Source: an uncultured bacterium (lineage in GTDB: Bacteria > Patescibacteriota > Microgenomatia > UBA8517). Taken from it: a stretch of 6,107 nt of DNA. The stretch covers positions 1-6,107 of the forward strand of contig CALEZE010000019.1 in assembly GCA_937928235.1 (NCBI GenBank), in the 5' to 3' direction. Shown piece after piece: positions 4,945-6,107 of this stretch; position 1 is the stretch's first letter; each line of letters begins with the position of its first letter. The notes beneath the pieces are model-generated. The model saw only the letters and a program-made list of their open reading frames with translations, was not told the origin of the DNA and did no database searches. Position numbers and translations under genes: made by a program.

Positions 4945-6048
4945 TTATCTTATGAAGCTTTCGTACCTCTTCATCACAAGTTGTGCTTCAAGTTCTCTTG
5001 TCACCTCAAGAATAACTGAAACAACAATGAGTATGCCTGTACCTCCAATCGCCAAGTTTGCAACACCAATAGCCGACTGGAAAAACGAAGGTAGGATTGC
5101 AACAAGCCCCAAGAAAGTCGCGCCGACAAGGGTGATTCTGTTCAAAACAAAATTCAAATATTTTGTAGTTTGAGACCCTGGTCTTATGCCCGGAATGAAT
5201 CCGCCGTTCTTTTGAAGGTTTTCAGAAATTTTTTCTGGGTTGAAAACCACTGCGGTATAAAAGTAAGTAAACCCAAAAACTAAAAGGAAATAAACCGCGT
5301 TATAGGTAAACGATTGTGGGTTGAAGGCTGTTGCCAGAAATCCTGCTATTTCTGCAACTTTAGGATGCGAAACATTGGCAAGCACTTGGCTAAGCAAGGA
5401 TGGCAAAAGAACTAGCGAAACAGCAAAAATAATTGGTATGACTCCAGCCTGATTGAGTCTTAATGGTAAATAGCTTTTGGTTGTACCTGCCTGCTTTAGA
5501 CGCCTTGCATAATTTACCGGGATTTGTCTTGTTGCTTCGTTCATAAAAACTATTAAACCAACAATTATTGCCGAGGCAACAAGAAATATCCCTACACGCA
5601 AAATGTCTTGGCTGGTAATTATTTGCGTTGACTGACCAAGGACAACTGGAAGCCTGGCCACAATCCCCGCAAAAATAAGGAAGGATATACCATTGCTTAT
5701 GCCGTACTCGGTAATTAACTCTCCCAGCCAAACGGCAAACATAGTTCCTGCAGTCATGGTCGCAACTAAACCAAGAAGCGCCAGTGGTGAAAGTTCGGGC
5801 ACAACACCCTGGCTTCTTAAAAGACTGTACATTGCAAATGCTTGCATGGCTGCAAGTGGGACTGTCAAAAACCTTGTGTACTGATTAATCTTTTCCTGTC
5901 CATATTCCCCCTCCTTTGATAATTCTTCTAATTTGGGGACAACAAAGGTGAGGAGTTGAAAAATAATTGATGCGTTAATGTAGGGGCCAAGACCGAGAGC
6001 TAATATGGAAAAATTAGCAAGGGATACTCCTGAAAAGACATCCAGCAA
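4945..6048 (-). CDS. secY: Preprotein translocase subunit SecY, N-terminal part missing
   Basis: Channel-forming membrane subunit of the SecYEG translocon. The open frame gives 367 residues, against about 430 in the family, lacking TM1 and most of the first periplasmic region. Seen (numbered from Leu at 6048): LALGLGPYINASIIFQLLT (16-34), EGEYGQEKINQYTRFLTV (47-64), RQIPVNYARR (174-183), YLPLRLNQAGVIPIIFA (193-209), NPEKISENLQKNGGFIPGIR in the C5 loop (270-289, with the conserved Arg in PGIRPG), LNRITLVGATFLG (302-314) and GGTGILIVVSVILEVTRE (335-352). About nine hydrophobic helices remain. The frame can open at TTG 6048, but that codon falls within conserved SecY sequence and has no ribosome binding site. 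It is unlikely to be the true start: homology continues upstream through an in-frame TAA (6064-6066). adk follows without a gap. Confidence 0.9.
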   Translation of the reverse strand: MLDVFSGVSLANFSILALGLGPYINASIIFQLLTFVVPKLEELSKEGEYGQEKINQYTRFLTVPLAAMQAFAMYSLLRSQGVVPELSPLALLGLVATMTAGTMFAVWLGELITEYGISNGISFLIFAGIVARLPVVLGQSTQIITSQDILRVGIFLVASAIIVGLIVFMNEATRQIPVNYARRLKQAGTTKSYLPLRLNQAGVIPIIFAVSLVLLPSLLSQVLANVSHPKVAEIAGFLATAFNPQSFTYNAVYFLLVFGFTYFYTAVVFNPEKISENLQKNGGFIPGIRPGSQTTKYLNFVLNRITLVGATFLGLVAILPSFFQSAIGVANLAIGGTGILIVVSVILEVTRELEAQLVMKRYESFIR

Positions 6049-6107
6049 ACAAAGTAGTGGGATTTAAGCACACAAAGTTATAAGAGAACTTGTGTCAATT
6101 CCAGCTG
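6049..6107 (-). pseudogene. secY: Upstream secY coding sequence interrupted by an in-frame TAA
   Basis: In the same frame as the downstream SecY, the codons from 6105 read AGIDTSSLITLCA, then TAA (6066-6064), then IPLLC leading straight into LLDVFSG. SecY proteins here typically read like PGID...L..LFAQNPLLGLLDLFSG, so the residues on both sides align with no frame change, and TAA sits where Gln (CAA) or a similar residue is usual. A single C-to-T change would explain it. Two nearby Cys codons (LCA, LLC), where Phe and Gly are common, make the stretch look locally error-prone. It may be a sequence or assembly error near a contig end, or a genuine lesion. Confidence 0.7.

Noticed and set aside
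4541..5173. 210-codon open frame on the plus strand across the adk/secY junction
   Set aside because: It is antisense to two clearly identified conserved genes, has low-complexity Ser/Leu-rich content typical of a shadow frame, and shows no known motif.
5390..5731. Minus-strand frame of 113 codons inside secY in another reading frame
   Set aside because: It lies wholly within the real secY frame, has no start signal, and shows no recognised domain.
6064..6066. Stop-codon reassignment (TAA as Gln)
   Set aside because: TAA terminates most genes in the window exactly at family-typical ends, so a recoded TAA is not supported.

Overview
The window is a piece of a bacterial spc/alpha-type ribosomal protein superoperon. 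Everything is transcribed from the minus strand, so the genes read from high to low coordinates: secY (5' end missing or broken), adk, map, infA, rpmJ, rpsM, rpsK, rpsD, rpoA, rplQ, rplM (3' end outside the window). All ten products downstream of secY are recognisable from motifs. No mobile element, CRISPR array, tRNA or rRNA is visible, and no non-ribosomal accessory gene is inserted.

Organism: clearly bacterial (IF1, bL36, bL17, RNA polymerase alpha with a CTD, type I MetAP). The tightly packed gene order, the bL17 with a lysine-rich low-complexity tail and the general sequence flavour suggest a Patescibacteria/CPR genome, possibly Microgenomates-like. That placement is an inference from memory of such proteins, not a computed result. 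TAA ends most genes, so the standard meaning of TAA applies here.

Layout: 4945-6107 encodes SecY from the end of the first periplasmic region onward, with an in-frame TAA at 6064-6066 interrupting clear SecY homology. 3347-4944 holds adk, map and infA, joined by a 0-nt junction (secY/adk), an 8-nt overlap (adk/map) and a 10-nt gap (map/infA). 1761-3311 holds rpmJ (37 aa), rpsM, rpsK and rpsD with short gaps. 1619-1760 is the only real intergenic space (142 nt). It carries two tandem 34-bp hairpin repeats, a candidate promoter and an exceptionally strong Shine-Dalgarno site for rpoA. 1-1618 holds rpoA, rplQ and rplM, which abut or overlap by one base (TAA|ATG and TAATG).

Functionally the block couples protein export (SecY), adenylate homeostasis (Adk), N-terminal Met removal (MetAP), translation initiation (IF1), small- and large-subunit ribosomal proteins and the RNA polymerase alpha subunit. 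The two points that ordinary annotation would not explain are the stop codon inside secY and the repeat/promoter/strong-RBS cluster between rpsD and rpoA. No wholly new system is visible.
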